The translations under genes were made by a program, and so were the position numbers. Positions 53,546 to 62,823 of a stretch of 64,000 nt of DNA are shown here, in pieces. Source of the stretch: Clostridium saccharoperbutylacetonicum N1-4(HMT) (GTDB lineage: Bacteria > Bacillota > Clostridia > Clostridiales > Clostridiaceae); the NCBI RefSeq assembly GCF_000340885.1, contig NC_020291.1, forward strand, positions 1,797,001 to 1,861,000, written 5' to 3'. Below the pieces are notes generated by a model, which was given only the letters and a program-made list of their open reading frames with translations, did not search any database and was not told the DNA's origin. The stretch's first letter is position 1. Every line of letters starts with the position of its first letter.

Positions 53546-54619
53546 ATGCAAATAATAAGAAAAGCAGCTATAGTTATTATGATTATAATGATAAATACTG
53601 TAGTTATAGGTGAAAATTTTATTACTACCTTTGCCAACCAAACACAAAATTTAAATAGTAGGAATGCTGCAAATGTTGCAGTGCTTCTATATAGTTTTGA
53701 AGATTTATTCTTACAAGATGTTAAAAAAGAGTTAGAAAGAATTCAAGAGGAAAATCCAGATAAAGTTAAATTTACTTTTTACGACGGAAAAAATAATATA
53801 GCCAAACAAAATGAAATACTAGATTCACTACTTAGAAACAATGAAGATCTTATAATAGCAAATTTAGCAGATGTAAAAGAAAGTGTGGTTGAAGACTTTG
53901 TTAATAAAGTTAAAGTTAAAGAAATTCCTTTAATAGTGTTTCATGTTGATCCTAAAATAGCAGAAAAGCTATCGAAAAATTATAACAAAGTAGTTTTTAT
54001 TACACCTAATGTGCCTAAATCAGGCTTTGCTGAAGGAGAAATTCTAGTTGATTTATGGAAGGCTGATAAGGACAGCATTGACAAAAATGGTGATGGTATT
54101 TTGCAATATATTTTATTGGAGGGGGAAGCAAATAATTTAGGAGCAATAGAAAGATCAAAATATGCCATTAAAGCAATCAATGATTCGGGAATAGAAACAG
54201 AAGAACTTGCGCATGTTAATGCAAATTGGTTAAAAGATATGGCAAAAAATGCAGTGGATAGTTTATTGCTTAGGTATAGTGGTAAAGTTGAAGCCATAAT
54301 TTCTAACAATGATGCTATGGCAATTGGTGCAATTGAAGCACTACAAAAATATGGATATAATACAGGTGATAAATTTAAATATATACCAGTAGTTGGAATT
54401 GATGCGATACCAGAAGCTAGAGCTTTGGTTGACGAAGGATTTATGGAGGGAACAGTTATTCAGGATCCGAAAGCTTTTGCGGAAGCATATTATGCCGTTG
54501 GAATGAATTTAATTAAGAATGAAAATCCACTTGCAAATACTGATTACAAATTTGAAAATGGAGAGGTTGTAATTACTCTGCCATATGATAAATATGTGAA
54601 GAAGACTAGTGAGCCATAG
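53546..54619 (+). CDS. Orphan galactose/glucose-binding protein (MglB-like)
   Basis: A 357-residue exported sugar-binding protein. The N-terminal hydrophobic stretch (residues 8-25) has no lipobox Cys, so it is an uncleaved anchor or an atypical signal. The fold is periplasmic-binding type 1 with a calcium loop DKNGDGILQY near residue 180, as in E. coli GBP; NNDAMAIGAIEAL, VVGIDAIPEA and GTVIQDPKAFAE line the sugar pocket. No ATPase or permease follows, so it may act as a sensor for chemotaxis or a two-component system, or serve a distant transporter. GGAGGCTACA precedes ATG 53546. Confidence 0.85.
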   Translation: MQIIRKAAIVIMIIMINTVVIGENFITTFANQTQNLNSRNAANVAVLLYSFEDLFLQDVKKELERIQEENPDKVKFTFYDGKNNIAKQNEILDSLLRNNEDLIIANLADVKESVVEDFVNKVKVKEIPLIVFHVDPKIAEKLSKNYNKVVFITPNVPKSGFAEGEILVDLWKADKDSIDKNGDGILQYILLEGEANNLGAIERSKYAIKAINDSGIETEELAHVNANWLKDMAKNAVDSLLLRYSGKVEAIISNNDAMAIGAIEALQKYGYNTGDKFKYIPVVGIDAIPEARALVDEGFMEGTVIQDPKAFAEAYYAVGMNLIKNENPLANTDYKFENGEVVITLPYDKYVKKTSEP

Positions 54620-54642
54620 GAATAAGTATGTTAAGGAAGGGA

Positions 54643-55206
54643 TTAGGTTTGTTTCAATATATAACCCTGCACTTTTTGTACACCATAACTGTTTATTCTA
54701 TGAGCATATTGTTTATCACTTTCACCAGGTTCTCGTTCTATAAAGACATCTAATCTATTAGCTGTATCAAAATGTTCATGTGAGCCTCTATCATTTACAA
54801 CTACTTGTCCGTAGTTCTCTAAATATATTTTTGTATTTAAAGGAATTACATTATTGGCAACACCTCCAGGTATTAAAGGCTTGTTTTCACACGTAACAGC
54901 ACCAGCACTGCTATTTTCAAAGTCCAGGGAGGTGTAGAAGGTAAGAATAAATTCTTTCCATTCAGGTGAATTTACATTCTCTTTCAGTAATGATTTCTTT
55001 TTCATTTCTTCTTGCTTGTCTTTTTCATATTGAATTTCAATAGGATTTTCAATTAAATGCAGTTCTGTGCTATGTATAATTGCTTGAGGTTTATCTTTTA
55101 TAATTTCTTCAGTTACCATATGAATTGGTGTTGTGGTATTTATATTACTAGCATTAAATAAAAAAATAACATTTAATAAATACAGTAGCGTCTTTATTTT
55201 AAACAT
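54643..55206 (-). CDS. 3D-domain secreted protein
   Basis: A 187-residue exported protein. The N-terminus is a signal or anchor helix (LLYLLNVIFLF), followed by a Lys/Glu-rich linker; the C-terminal ~95 residues are the 3D domain, with the three characteristic Asp in VVNDRGSHEHFDTANRLDVF. Related domains form the catalytic barrel of lytic transglycosylases (MltA, YabE, YocH, Rpf-like proteins), but here no G5 or LysM domain is attached. It may cut peptidoglycan during spore or wall turnover. Good ribosome site AAAGGAGAG on this strand. It ends 24 bases from the end of the convergent sugar-binding gene. Confidence 0.87.
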   Translation of the reverse strand: MFKIKTLLYLLNVIFLFNASNINTTTPIHMVTEEIIKDKPQAIIHSTELHLIENPIEIQYEKDKQEEMKKKSLLKENVNSPEWKEFILTFYTSLDFENSSAGAVTCENKPLIPGGVANNVIPLNTKIYLENYGQVVVNDRGSHEHFDTANRLDVFIEREPGESDKQYAHRINSYGVQKVQGYILKQT

Positions 55207-55542
55207 TTGTCAACTCTCCTTTGGCAATCCTAAATTTAATATGACATAAATATTTATTTTTAAATTATAACATAAATGTAAAATATTAACAGTAAAATTT
55301 AAAAAATTATACACCTATATAAAGAGCAGCTATGCTGCAACAACGGATCTTAATTATTTCAGTTCACAGTTTACAATTTACAATTGAGTAGAAAAGTCGA
55401 TGGCTATGCCACAATACGCACCTATAAAAAGAGCAGCTATGCTGCAACAACGGAACTTATCTGCAACTTGAAACTTATTAAGATGAGGATATTCCGAAGG
55501 AATATCCTCCTTAATCATTTATTATTCAATATTCATAATTAA
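55207..55542. repeat. Gap with two hairpin repeats and TTTACAG-type sequence
   Basis: 336 bases without a gene. At about 55319-55350 and 55425-55460 stand two copies of AGAGCAGCTATGCTGCAACAACGGA, and between them AGTTCACAGTTTACAATTTACA plus the related dyad TGGCTATGCCA. This links both small repeat families in one place. Confidence 0.75.
55485..55509 (-). terminator. Hairpin at the end of cooS
   Basis: GAGGATATTC-CGAAG-GAATATCCTC is a perfect 10-pair stem 33 bases beyond the cooS stop. On the - strand it is followed by ATCTTAATAAG, so the T-run is weak. Confidence 0.65.
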
Positions 55543-57462
55543 CTACTTTAATCCTAAGCCTTGCCTCTTTGCTAGAATATGAGCTTCAATATCATTAGCT
55601 ACATCAGCTGGATTATCACCTAAAGCAATTTTTCCACCAGTTACATCTTCAGCTTTATCGGTTAATAATTCAACTAATTTAGGAGCTCCTGTCATAAATG
55701 GAGTAGGAGATAAATGAGTGTAAGCACCATAAGCTAAAGCAAAGATTCCATCTATGGTTGCTTTTTGCTCCATCCATTCAGGGGCAGTTACTGCTATTGG
55801 CAGAGCAGAGACATCCACGTCTAAGTGATCAGCAAGAGCTGTTACAAGCATTGAAATTCTTCCTGTATCAGTACAAGTTCCGAAGCTTAGTACTGGAGGG
55901 ATTTTTAACATATTACACACTTCTTTTAATCCTTCTCCAGCCATTTCGTTAGCTGCCTCAAGAGTACATAAGCCAGCTACTTCAAGAGCGTGATTTCCAC
56001 AACCGCCAGCAACTACTAAAATATCCTTTTTTATAAGTTCTTTTGTTAGATTTATAGTCATCGAGTCTTGAGGACCATTTCTTAAGGTTGAGCAGTTTGC
56101 AAGGGCCACAACACCTTTTATTTTGCCAGCAGCTATCACTTCTACTAATGGGTCAAGTTTGTTGCCGATAGCTCCTAAGACGGCTTCAGTAGAAAAACCT
56201 GCAATGGCTTTTTGTATTTTCTTTGGAACCATAGGTACAATGTTTCTTTCTTTTCTCTTTTTATAGTTTTCTATACCGAGTTCAATTAATTTATCAGCCA
56301 TTTTATCAACTTCATAAGGATTATAAGGTATTTTGTGTTCAACACCAGGTAAATCGATTATAGTACTTACAGCTACTAAAGTTACTTGATATTTTTCAGC
56401 ATACATATCTATGGCTGGAGGTGAACAATTTTCTTCCATTGCAAATACATCTACAGTACCAGTAGCTAGTAATGGCTCAATAGTAAGCCAATTTCCCATA
56501 TGCCCTATAAATACATCGTCCACTTCAAATCTTTGAAGCAATTCTTGACCTGTTTCAATTGAACCAACAATTCTAAGTCCCTTTGCACCAGTAGCTTTTG
56601 CTTTTTCCTGCACTTCCTGAGTTCTGGCTTTTAAGATTGTTGCAACTCCTGGCCAAGGTTGGTGTCCATTAAATACTATGTTTACATAGTCAGGATCCAT
56701 AATCCCTAAATCCATGTTAACCTCATGAGGAGTAGGGGTCCCAAAAAGTATATCTTGAACCATTTCAAGTCCTATTTGTGTATTGTAAATTGTAGCAATA
56801 CCAAGTCTAAGGGCCTTCATCGCTAAGGACACATGACTTCCATCCACATTAGTTAAGCAGCTGGCTACACAATTTTGTTCTTCATGAACTGTTCCTGCAG
56901 GATAGATCGCTAACTTTTTCCATAATTCTTTTCTCTTTTTGGGAGCAAAAGCTTCAACCATTATGTTTTTATCTTCAATATCGATGTGTTGCTGTTCTTC
57001 AAGAAGGGTAGCTAATTGAATTGCCATAGCATTAGTATCTTGATTTGTATCTATCCCAACTTTTTCACACATGAACTTAAGCTTATTAACATCAGTGATT
57101 TTAAATGGAGTTTTTCCTTCCCCGGTAGCCTTTAAAGTTCTAAAAGCTTCATAAGCATGATGACTGTAGGTGCCAGCACCCATTATATTTTTTAAAAGAA
57201 AGTTTCTCATGGCCATAGCATCAGGATCGATTCCACAAACTCCTTTTTCTTGACCAGTTTTTTCACTTATTCTACAAGGTCCATTAGAACATAATTGACA
57301 GCTTACACCTTGTAGGCAAAAAGTACATCTGATTTTTTCTTGCTGAGCATATCTGTCAAATACATTAGACATATTATCTTCACGAATTCTTTTAATCATT
57401 TCTTCAACAGAATCATGATAGCTGACTCTGCCTTGAAATCTTTCAGGACTTTTTTCACTCAT
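55543..57462 (-). CDS. cooS: Anaerobic carbon-monoxide dehydrogenase, catalytic subunit
   Basis: A 639-residue Ni-Fe-S enzyme that interconverts CO and CO2. The N-terminal cysteines for the B and D clusters are present in CTFCLQGVSCQLCSNGPCRI (near residues 47-66), where the spacing matches CooS. C-cluster ligands lie in EEQNCVASC, HMGNWLTIEP... AMEENCSPP (about 332-345), VALANCS, VAGGCGNHA and SFGTCTDTGR. Full family length. No cooF, cooC, hydrogenase or acetyl-CoA synthase gene is adjacent, so its electron partner is elsewhere. It may detoxify CO or supply electrons to ferredoxin. AAGGAGTG precedes ATG. Divergent from the APC genes across element I. Confidence 0.96.
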   Translation of the reverse strand: MSEKSPERFQGRVSYHDSVEEMIKRIREDNMSNVFDRYAQQEKIRCTFCLQGVSCQLCSNGPCRISEKTGQEKGVCGIDPDAMAMRNFLLKNIMGAGTYSHHAYEAFRTLKATGEGKTPFKITDVNKLKFMCEKVGIDTNQDTNAMAIQLATLLEEQQHIDIEDKNIMVEAFAPKKRKELWKKLAIYPAGTVHEEQNCVASCLTNVDGSHVSLAMKALRLGIATIYNTQIGLEMVQDILFGTPTPHEVNMDLGIMDPDYVNIVFNGHQPWPGVATILKARTQEVQEKAKATGAKGLRIVGSIETGQELLQRFEVDDVFIGHMGNWLTIEPLLATGTVDVFAMEENCSPPAIDMYAEKYQVTLVAVSTIIDLPGVEHKIPYNPYEVDKMADKLIELGIENYKKRKERNIVPMVPKKIQKAIAGFSTEAVLGAIGNKLDPLVEVIAAGKIKGVVALANCSTLRNGPQDSMTINLTKELIKKDILVVAGGCGNHALEVAGLCTLEAANEMAGEGLKEVCNMLKIPPVLSFGTCTDTGRISMLVTALADHLDVDVSALPIAVTAPEWMEQKATIDGIFALAYGAYTHLSPTPFMTGAPKLVELLTDKAEDVTGGKIALGDNPADVANDIEAHILAKRQGLGLK

Positions 57463-57613
57463 AAAAATTTCACTCCTTAAATTTGGCTATAAAAACATGA
57501 ACACAGTTGTGTTTTGTTTCCACAAAGATTTTATTGTTAATCAAAGAATAATTTTTCCAAAAATAAAAGTAATTATTCATAAATCGTTAATTGCCAAGGA
57601 TGATTAACGTAAT

Positions 57614-58000
57614 ATATAGATACACAACGTAAGAATTAGACTTACGCGAAAATTACCGAAATCCAATACATTTGTCTTCCACAGGACTAGTGAAATTTTC
57701 GCTGGAAGGTTCTAAATGGGGGCTTGCCATCATTTCAGCGTGTTCCAGATGTAAAATCTGGACAAGCTGTAAATGAAACAAGCCATAGAGGAAACTCGAC
57801 TCACATTCGTTCGCTGAGTAAGCGATTCACACCAAATCATAGATTTGGGTTCTCTGCTTAACAACCATCATCAGCTCAATTTCACATGCCTGCTTCCAGA
57901 AAAAATGTATCTGATTTCTAGTTTAGTGTTACGATTATAATTTCTCAATGATGTATGTATATTCCATTTAGAAGTTTGATTATTAATTTTGATATCTATA
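57614..58000 (+). mobile_element. Foldback element, copy I (387 bp, medium form)
   Basis: Left end TATAGATACACAACG and right end TTGATATCTATA (imperfect, like copy C). Core version 1 (GGGCTTG with CAAGCC; TTTCAGC with GCTGTAAA-like; CCAGAT-GTAA-AATCTGG). Right-hand module without the 57-base ORF start. It stands between the divergent cooS and first APC genes. Confidence 0.85.
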
Positions 58001-58010
58001 GACTCTTTAT

Positions 58011-58053
58011 GAGAATTGAGAATTGAGAATTGAGAATTGAGAATTGAGAATTG
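58011..58053. repeat. Six tandem GAGAATT heptamers
   Basis: GAGAATT is repeated six times in a row, starting 11 bases after element I. A simple-sequence tract of this kind can change length by slippage. Confidence 0.85.
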
Positions 58054-58212
58054 ATCATGGATCATCGAGTATTGAATGTTGAATCTTGCAATATAATTAA
58101 AATTTTATTGGATTTTCTAAGTATATAAAGCACTAAATAATAAAATACTATTTATGTAATAAAGTACTTAAGTGTAAAAACTTTAGATAAATATCATTAC
58201 TAGGAGGACAAT
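58054..58212. other. Upstream region of the first APC permease
   Basis: AT-rich sequence with no gene; ATCATGGATCATCGAG and ATTGAATGTTGAATCTTGC are imperfect repeats next to the heptamer tract. AGGAGGACAAT is the ribosome site of the permease. Confidence 0.35.
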
Positions 58213-59598
58213 ATGGATATTTTTAAGAAAAAATCAGTTGAGCAATTATTAGAAGGCGTACATAAAACTGCATTAAAGAAAAATCTTAAAGCAAAGGATA
58301 TAGCAGCCTTTGGAATAGGTGCAGTAGTAGGTGTTGGAATTTTCGTGGCTACTGGAGAGGGCGCACATTTAGCAGGACCTGCAGTTATTATTTCCTTTAT
58401 TATAGCTGGTATAGTAGCATGTCTTTGTGGTTTATGTTACTGTGAACTTTCAACAATGTTTCCTGTAGCAGGAAGTACATATTCATATTCCTATATAGTA
58501 TTTGGTGAAATAGTTGCTATGATTATTGGATGGTGTCTTACAGCAGAATATTTAGTTGCTTGCAGTGCTATAGCATCAGGATGGTCAGGCACTTTTGTAG
58601 GAATATTAAATTCCCTAGGAATTTCATTGCCAACCGCGTTTATATCATCACCTGCAAAAGGAGGAATAGTGGATTTACCAGCAATAATAATAATTGCAAT
58701 AATAACTTTACTTTTGTGTTATGGTATGCAAGAAAGTGCAAAGGTTAATAATATAATTGTAGGAATAAAAATAGCAATAATTCTTATATTTATAGCACTT
58801 GGAGCAGGTCATATAAATATAGCCAACTATCAGCCATTTATCCCATATGGTTTTGGTGGGATTTTTGCAGCAACGGCCACTATATTTTTTTCATATATAG
58901 GCTTCGATGCTATATCAACAGCTGCAGAAGAAGCTGAAAATCCTAAGAGGGATATTCCCTTAGGACTTATTATTTGTTTGATAGTGGTCACAATACTTTA
59001 TGTATCCGTCGCAGTTGTGCTTACAGGAATGATTCCTTTTAAAGAAATAATATCAGAAAATGCAGTGCCCGGGGCTTTGGCAAGAGTAGGGATAAATTGG
59101 GGAGCAGCATTAGTAGGAATTGGAGCTATACTAGGAATGATTTCGACACAAATGGTTGTACTTTATGGTCAAGTTAGAATATTTATGGTCATGTCTAGAG
59201 ATGGCCTTTTACCCAAGCTATTTTCAAAAGTACATCCTAAGTTTAAAACTCCGTACCTTTCTACGTTAATAACAGGTACTTTAGCAGCAATAATAGCAGG
59301 ATTTTTACCACTAGACTTTATAGTACAATTTTTGAGCATCGGAACTTTATTAGGATTTTCGGTTGTCTCATTAGCAGTTATAGTTCTTAGAAAAACAATG
59401 CCTGATTTTAAGAGAACTTTTAAAACTCCATGGGTACCATTTACTCCAGCAGTGTCAATAATAAGTTGCATTGTTCTGTTGAGTCGTTTGCATATGAAAA
59501 CTTGGATAGGTTTTTTAATTTGGTTAATAATAGGACTTTTTGTATATATTTTCTATGGAAGAAAACATAGCTTACTTCAAAATGGAGAAAAAATATAA
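58213..59598 (+). CDS. APC-family amino acid permease (first of two)
   Basis: A 461-residue membrane transporter with 12 predicted helices of the cationic/general amino acid permease (CAT/YfnA-like) group. The first helix region AAFGIGAVVGVGIFVATG matches the substrate-binding GxGIF motif; IGFDAISTAAEEAENPKRDI near residue 240 is the conserved loop of YfnA/CAT proteins. It likely imports amino acids with protons; the substrate is unknown. It is about 75-80% identical by eye to the next gene, so the pair is a tandem duplication. TAGGAGGACAAT precedes ATG. Confidence 0.92.
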   Translation: MDIFKKKSVEQLLEGVHKTALKKNLKAKDIAAFGIGAVVGVGIFVATGEGAHLAGPAVIISFIIAGIVACLCGLCYCELSTMFPVAGSTYSYSYIVFGEIVAMIIGWCLTAEYLVACSAIASGWSGTFVGILNSLGISLPTAFISSPAKGGIVDLPAIIIIAIITLLLCYGMQESAKVNNIIVGIKIAIILIFIALGAGHINIANYQPFIPYGFGGIFAATATIFFSYIGFDAISTAAEEAENPKRDIPLGLIICLIVVTILYVSVAVVLTGMIPFKEIISENAVPGALARVGINWGAALVGIGAILGMISTQMVVLYGQVRIFMVMSRDGLLPKLFSKVHPKFKTPYLSTLITGTLAAIIAGFLPLDFIVQFLSIGTLLGFSVVSLAVIVLRKTMPDFKRTFKTPWVPFTPAVSIISCIVLLSRLHMKTWIGFLIWLIIGLFVYIFYGRKHSLLQNGEKI

Positions 59599-59880
59599 GA
59601 TCTATACTTATTTCTAAATTATTTTAAATAATTTTTTAATAGTGCTTATACATAGTAAATTTAAGGATTAAGGGTACTTTAATATTATATATAGAGAATT
59701 AAAATTAAAAAAAACTCATTTATCAGAATGTTAATATCTTGCGGAATAATATCAAAATATGATAATATACTAAGTGATTTGTTAATTTTTTATGATTATT
59801 TTGGGGAAAAAATTAAATCTTAGAAAATTGTAAGATATAAGATATGAATTTTGGGCTAATTAAAAAATAGGAGGACCCTT
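59599..59880. other. Gap between the two APC permeases
   Basis: 282 AT-rich bases. A weak dyad AAATTATT-TTAA-ATAATTT with T-run lies at about 59616-59640 and may be a weak terminator for the first permease. The region ends with the ribosome site AGGAGGACCC. A separate promoter for the second gene is likely but not certain. Confidence 0.35.
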
Positions 59881-61305
59881 ATGAACATTTTTAAGAAAAA
59901 ATCAGTAGATAAGCTGCTGGATGGAGTGCAGAAGACAGGATTGAAGAAAAATCTTAAAGCAAAAGATATTGCTGCCTTCGGTATAGGAGCAGTAGTGGGA
60001 GTAGGTATATTTGTTGCAACAGGTGCAGCAGCTCACTTAGCGGGACCAGCAGTAATTATCTCATTTATTTTGGCTGGTATCGTAGCTTGTCTTTGTGCAT
60101 TGTGTTATTGTGAACTTTCAACTATGTTTCCTGTAGCAGGGAGTACATATTCTTATTCATACATAGTATTTGGTGAAATAGTTGCAATGATAATTGGATG
60201 GTGCCTTACAGCTGAATACTTAGTTGCATGTAGTGCAGTAGCAGTAGGTTGGTCAGGTACTTTTGTAGATATATTAAAATCCTTTGGGGTTATGTTACCA
60301 GAATTTTTAACAGCATCACCAAGTAAAGGCGGAATAGTAAATTTACCTGCAATGTTAATAATAGGTATTATAACTTATCTTTTATATTATGGTATGAGTG
60401 AAAGTGCAAAAGTTAATAATATAATTGTTGCAATAAAAATATCTATAATTATTATATTTGTAATTCTTGGTGTAGGACATATAGATACAGCTAACTATGT
60501 GCCTTTTGCGCCAGCTGGATTTGGTGGGATTTTCGCAGCAACCTCGACTTTATTCTTTTCCTTTATAGGTTTTGATGCTATTTCAACAGCAGCTGAAGAA
60601 GCAGAAAATCCAAAGAGAGATATTCCACTAGGACTTATAACTTGTTTAGCAGCAGTTACAATTTTGTATGTTGCAGTGGCAGTAGTACTTACAGGTATGG
60701 TTCCTTATAAGGAAATAATTTCTGAAAATGCAGTACCAGGTGCTTTAGCTAGAGTAGGTATACATTGGGGAGCAGCATTAGTAGGTACAGGAGCTATTCT
60801 TGGAATGATTTCTACAATGATGGTTGTACTTTATGGACAAGTTAGAGTATTTATGGTTATGTCAAGAGATGGACTTATACCAAAGGTATTTTCAAAGGTT
60901 CATCCAACTCATAAAACACCACATATTTCAACTTTAATAACTGGAACAATTGCTGCAATAATAGCAGGATTTTTACCATTAGACATTATTGTAGAATTTT
61001 TAAATACAGGAACCTTATTTGGATTTATTGCAGTTTCTGCTGCAGTAGTAGTTCTAAGAATAACTATGCCAAACTATAAAAGAATATTTAAAGTTCCGGG
61101 AGCACCAGTTACACCAATTATAGCTATAATTTGTTGTATAGTATTATTATGCGGTTTGAAATTAATTACTTGGGAAGGCTTCTTAGTTTGGATAGCAATA
61201 GGCTTTATAGTTTACTTTGTTTATGGACGTAAGCATAGCGTACTTCAAAATGAAGATAGGGCAGAAAATACAGAAAACTTAACACCAGAAAATATAGAAA
61301 ACTAA
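59881..61305 (+). CDS. APC-family amino acid permease (second of two)
   Basis: A 474-residue paralogue of the preceding gene with the same 12-helix plan and the same motifs (AAFGIGAVVGVGIFVATG, IGFDAISTAAEEAENPKRDI). Differences concentrate in the loop at about residues 135-160 and in the longer acidic tail (EDRAENTENLTPENIEN), which the first copy lacks. Both genes keep their own ribosome sites and a 280-base gap, so they can be expressed separately and may differ in substrate or conditions. A terminator follows. Confidence 0.92.
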   Translation: MNIFKKKSVDKLLDGVQKTGLKKNLKAKDIAAFGIGAVVGVGIFVATGAAAHLAGPAVIISFILAGIVACLCALCYCELSTMFPVAGSTYSYSYIVFGEIVAMIIGWCLTAEYLVACSAVAVGWSGTFVDILKSFGVMLPEFLTASPSKGGIVNLPAMLIIGIITYLLYYGMSESAKVNNIIVAIKISIIIIFVILGVGHIDTANYVPFAPAGFGGIFAATSTLFFSFIGFDAISTAAEEAENPKRDIPLGLITCLAAVTILYVAVAVVLTGMVPYKEIISENAVPGALARVGIHWGAALVGTGAILGMISTMMVVLYGQVRVFMVMSRDGLIPKVFSKVHPTHKTPHISTLITGTIAAIIAGFLPLDIIVEFLNTGTLFGFIAVSAAVVVLRITMPNYKRIFKVPGAPVTPIIAIICCIVLLCGLKLITWEGFLVWIAIGFIVYFVYGRKHSVLQNEDRAENTENLTPENIEN

Positions 61306-61315
61306 AAAGATAATA

Positions 61316-61362
61316 AAAGATGTAAGTTTTCAATATAAATTTGAAAGCTTGCATCTTTATTT
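61316..61362 (+). terminator. Terminator after the second APC permease
   Basis: AAAGATGTAAG...TTTCAA pairs with TTTGAAAGCTTGCATCTTT over about 18 pairs with few mismatches, then ATTTT. Confidence 0.8.
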
Positions 61363-61399
61363 TACATATAAGCTCTAGTTAAGATTGCACAGATCAATT

Positions 61400-61713
61400 T
61401 TAGATACCAAATTAATACTCAAACTTCTAAATGGAATATGTATGCATTATCAAGAAATTATAATCGTAACACTGTACTAGAAATTAGATACATTTTTCTG
61501 GAAGCAGGCATGTGAAATTGAGCTGATGATGGTTATTAGTGGAAGGTTGTTTCATTTTCTGCTTGTCATAAATTTAATTTAGGAACATGCAGAAATGAGT
61601 GCAACCTTCCACTTAGAACCTTCCAGCGAAAATTTCACTAGTCCTGTGGAAGATAAATGTATCTGATTTCGGTAATTGTTGCATAAGTCTAATTCTCGCT
61701 TTGGATATCTATA
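61400..61713 (-). mobile_element. Foldback element, copy J (314 bp, short form, opposite orientation)
   Basis: The only copy in reverse: it begins TAGATACCAAATTAATACTC (right end with one change) and finishes CTTTGGATATCTATA (left end). Core version 2, a near-complete stem ATTAGTGGAAGGTTG with CAACCTTCCACTTAG and GCAGAAA pairing. No extra module. It stands between the APC and DUF1002 genes. Confidence 0.87.
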
Positions 61714-61874
61714 AAGAAATCCCGAAGGTGCTTTCTTTGAACAATTGCAATTTTAATATAAATGTAAGATTATTATTAGAAAAAGTTAATTGGTTTTATG
61801 CTATAATGTACGAAGAAAAAATAGTATAGAGTATGGACAATATACTTATTGCATAATAAAAGGAGTTTAAAATT

Positions 61875-62756
61875 ATGAAATCTAAATTATTTATAGCAAA
61901 GTTAACTATGACATCTTTAGCAATATGTCTTTTCTTTACATCAGTTGAAGCAGTTCCAGTTTTTGCAGATTCATTTAAGTCTGTTACTTTAGGAGCTGAT
62001 TTAAGCGAAGCTCAAAAACAAGAAATGTTAAAAGCTTTTGGAGTGACTAAAAACAGTGCTAATATATTAGAAGTAACTTCAAAGGAAGAACATACTTATT
62101 TAGCTAAAGTTGCATCAGAAGCTCAACTTGGAAATAAAGCAATATCATGCTCTTATGTTGAACCAACAGAAAAAGGCGGATTAAATGTTTCAACCAATAA
62201 TCTAACTTGGGTTAATGATGGAATGATAAAAAATGCATTAATCACTGCTGGTATAGAAAATGCTAATGTTAAAGCATCAGCACCTTTTGAAGTATCTGGA
62301 ACAGCAGCATTAACTGGAATATTAAAAGGTTTTGAAAATACTAGCACAGGAAAGAAAATAGATGAAAATAAAAAGGAAGCAGCAAATGAAGAATTAATTA
62401 CAACTGGTGATGTTGGTGAGAAAATTGGGCAAAATGATGCCAGCAATTTAATGAATAATATCAAGAAAGATGTAATAAAAGATAAACCTAAAACAAAAGA
62501 GGAATTGAATAAAATTGTTGATAAGGCTACTAATGAATATAAGGATAAATTAACAGACAAAGATATTGAAAATATAAGAAATGTAATGAGTAAAATAAAT
62601 GACTTAGATCTTAATTATAACAATTTAAAGGATCAAATGAATGATATAACTAATCAATTAAAAGATAAATTAAATACAAAAGAAGCCCAAGGATTTTTTG
62701 CTAGATTAGAAGAAATGTTTGCAGACTTTTTAGATTCAGTAAAAAGTTTATTTTAG
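61875..62756 (+). CDS. DUF1002 secreted protein
   Basis: A 293-residue exported protein found in Firmicutes. The signal peptide ends near VPVFADS (residue 32). The mature start SVTLGADLSEAQKQEMLKAF is the DUF1002 hallmark, and NTNLTW-like NLTWVNDGMIKNALITAGI with the ANVKASAPFEVSGTAALTGI stretch follows. The C-terminal 110 residues are Lys/Asn/Asp-rich and probably coiled. Function is unknown; relatives include B. subtilis YpuA-like proteins of the cell surface. AAAGGAGTTTAAAATT precedes ATG, and TATAAT-like GCTATAATG is visible about 75 bases upstream. It is monocistronic. Confidence 0.88.
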   Translation: MKSKLFIAKLTMTSLAICLFFTSVEAVPVFADSFKSVTLGADLSEAQKQEMLKAFGVTKNSANILEVTSKEEHTYLAKVASEAQLGNKAISCSYVEPTEKGGLNVSTNNLTWVNDGMIKNALITAGIENANVKASAPFEVSGTAALTGILKGFENTSTGKKIDENKKEAANEELITTGDVGEKIGQNDASNLMNNIKKDVIKDKPKTKEELNKIVDKATNEYKDKLTDKDIENIRNVMSKINDLDLNYNNLKDQMNDITNQLKDKLNTKEAQGFFARLEEMFADFLDSVKSLF

Positions 62757-62823
62757 TTGACAAATGAAAATAAAAATAATATATTAAAAGTATACTAAAG
62801 TAGTAAGGTTTAGAGGAGATAAG

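Noticed and set aside
57871..58065. 64-codon ORF on the - strand
   Set aside because: It runs through element I and the GAGAATT tract; the protein is a repeat of SQF-I-LN, an artefact of the tandem sequence.
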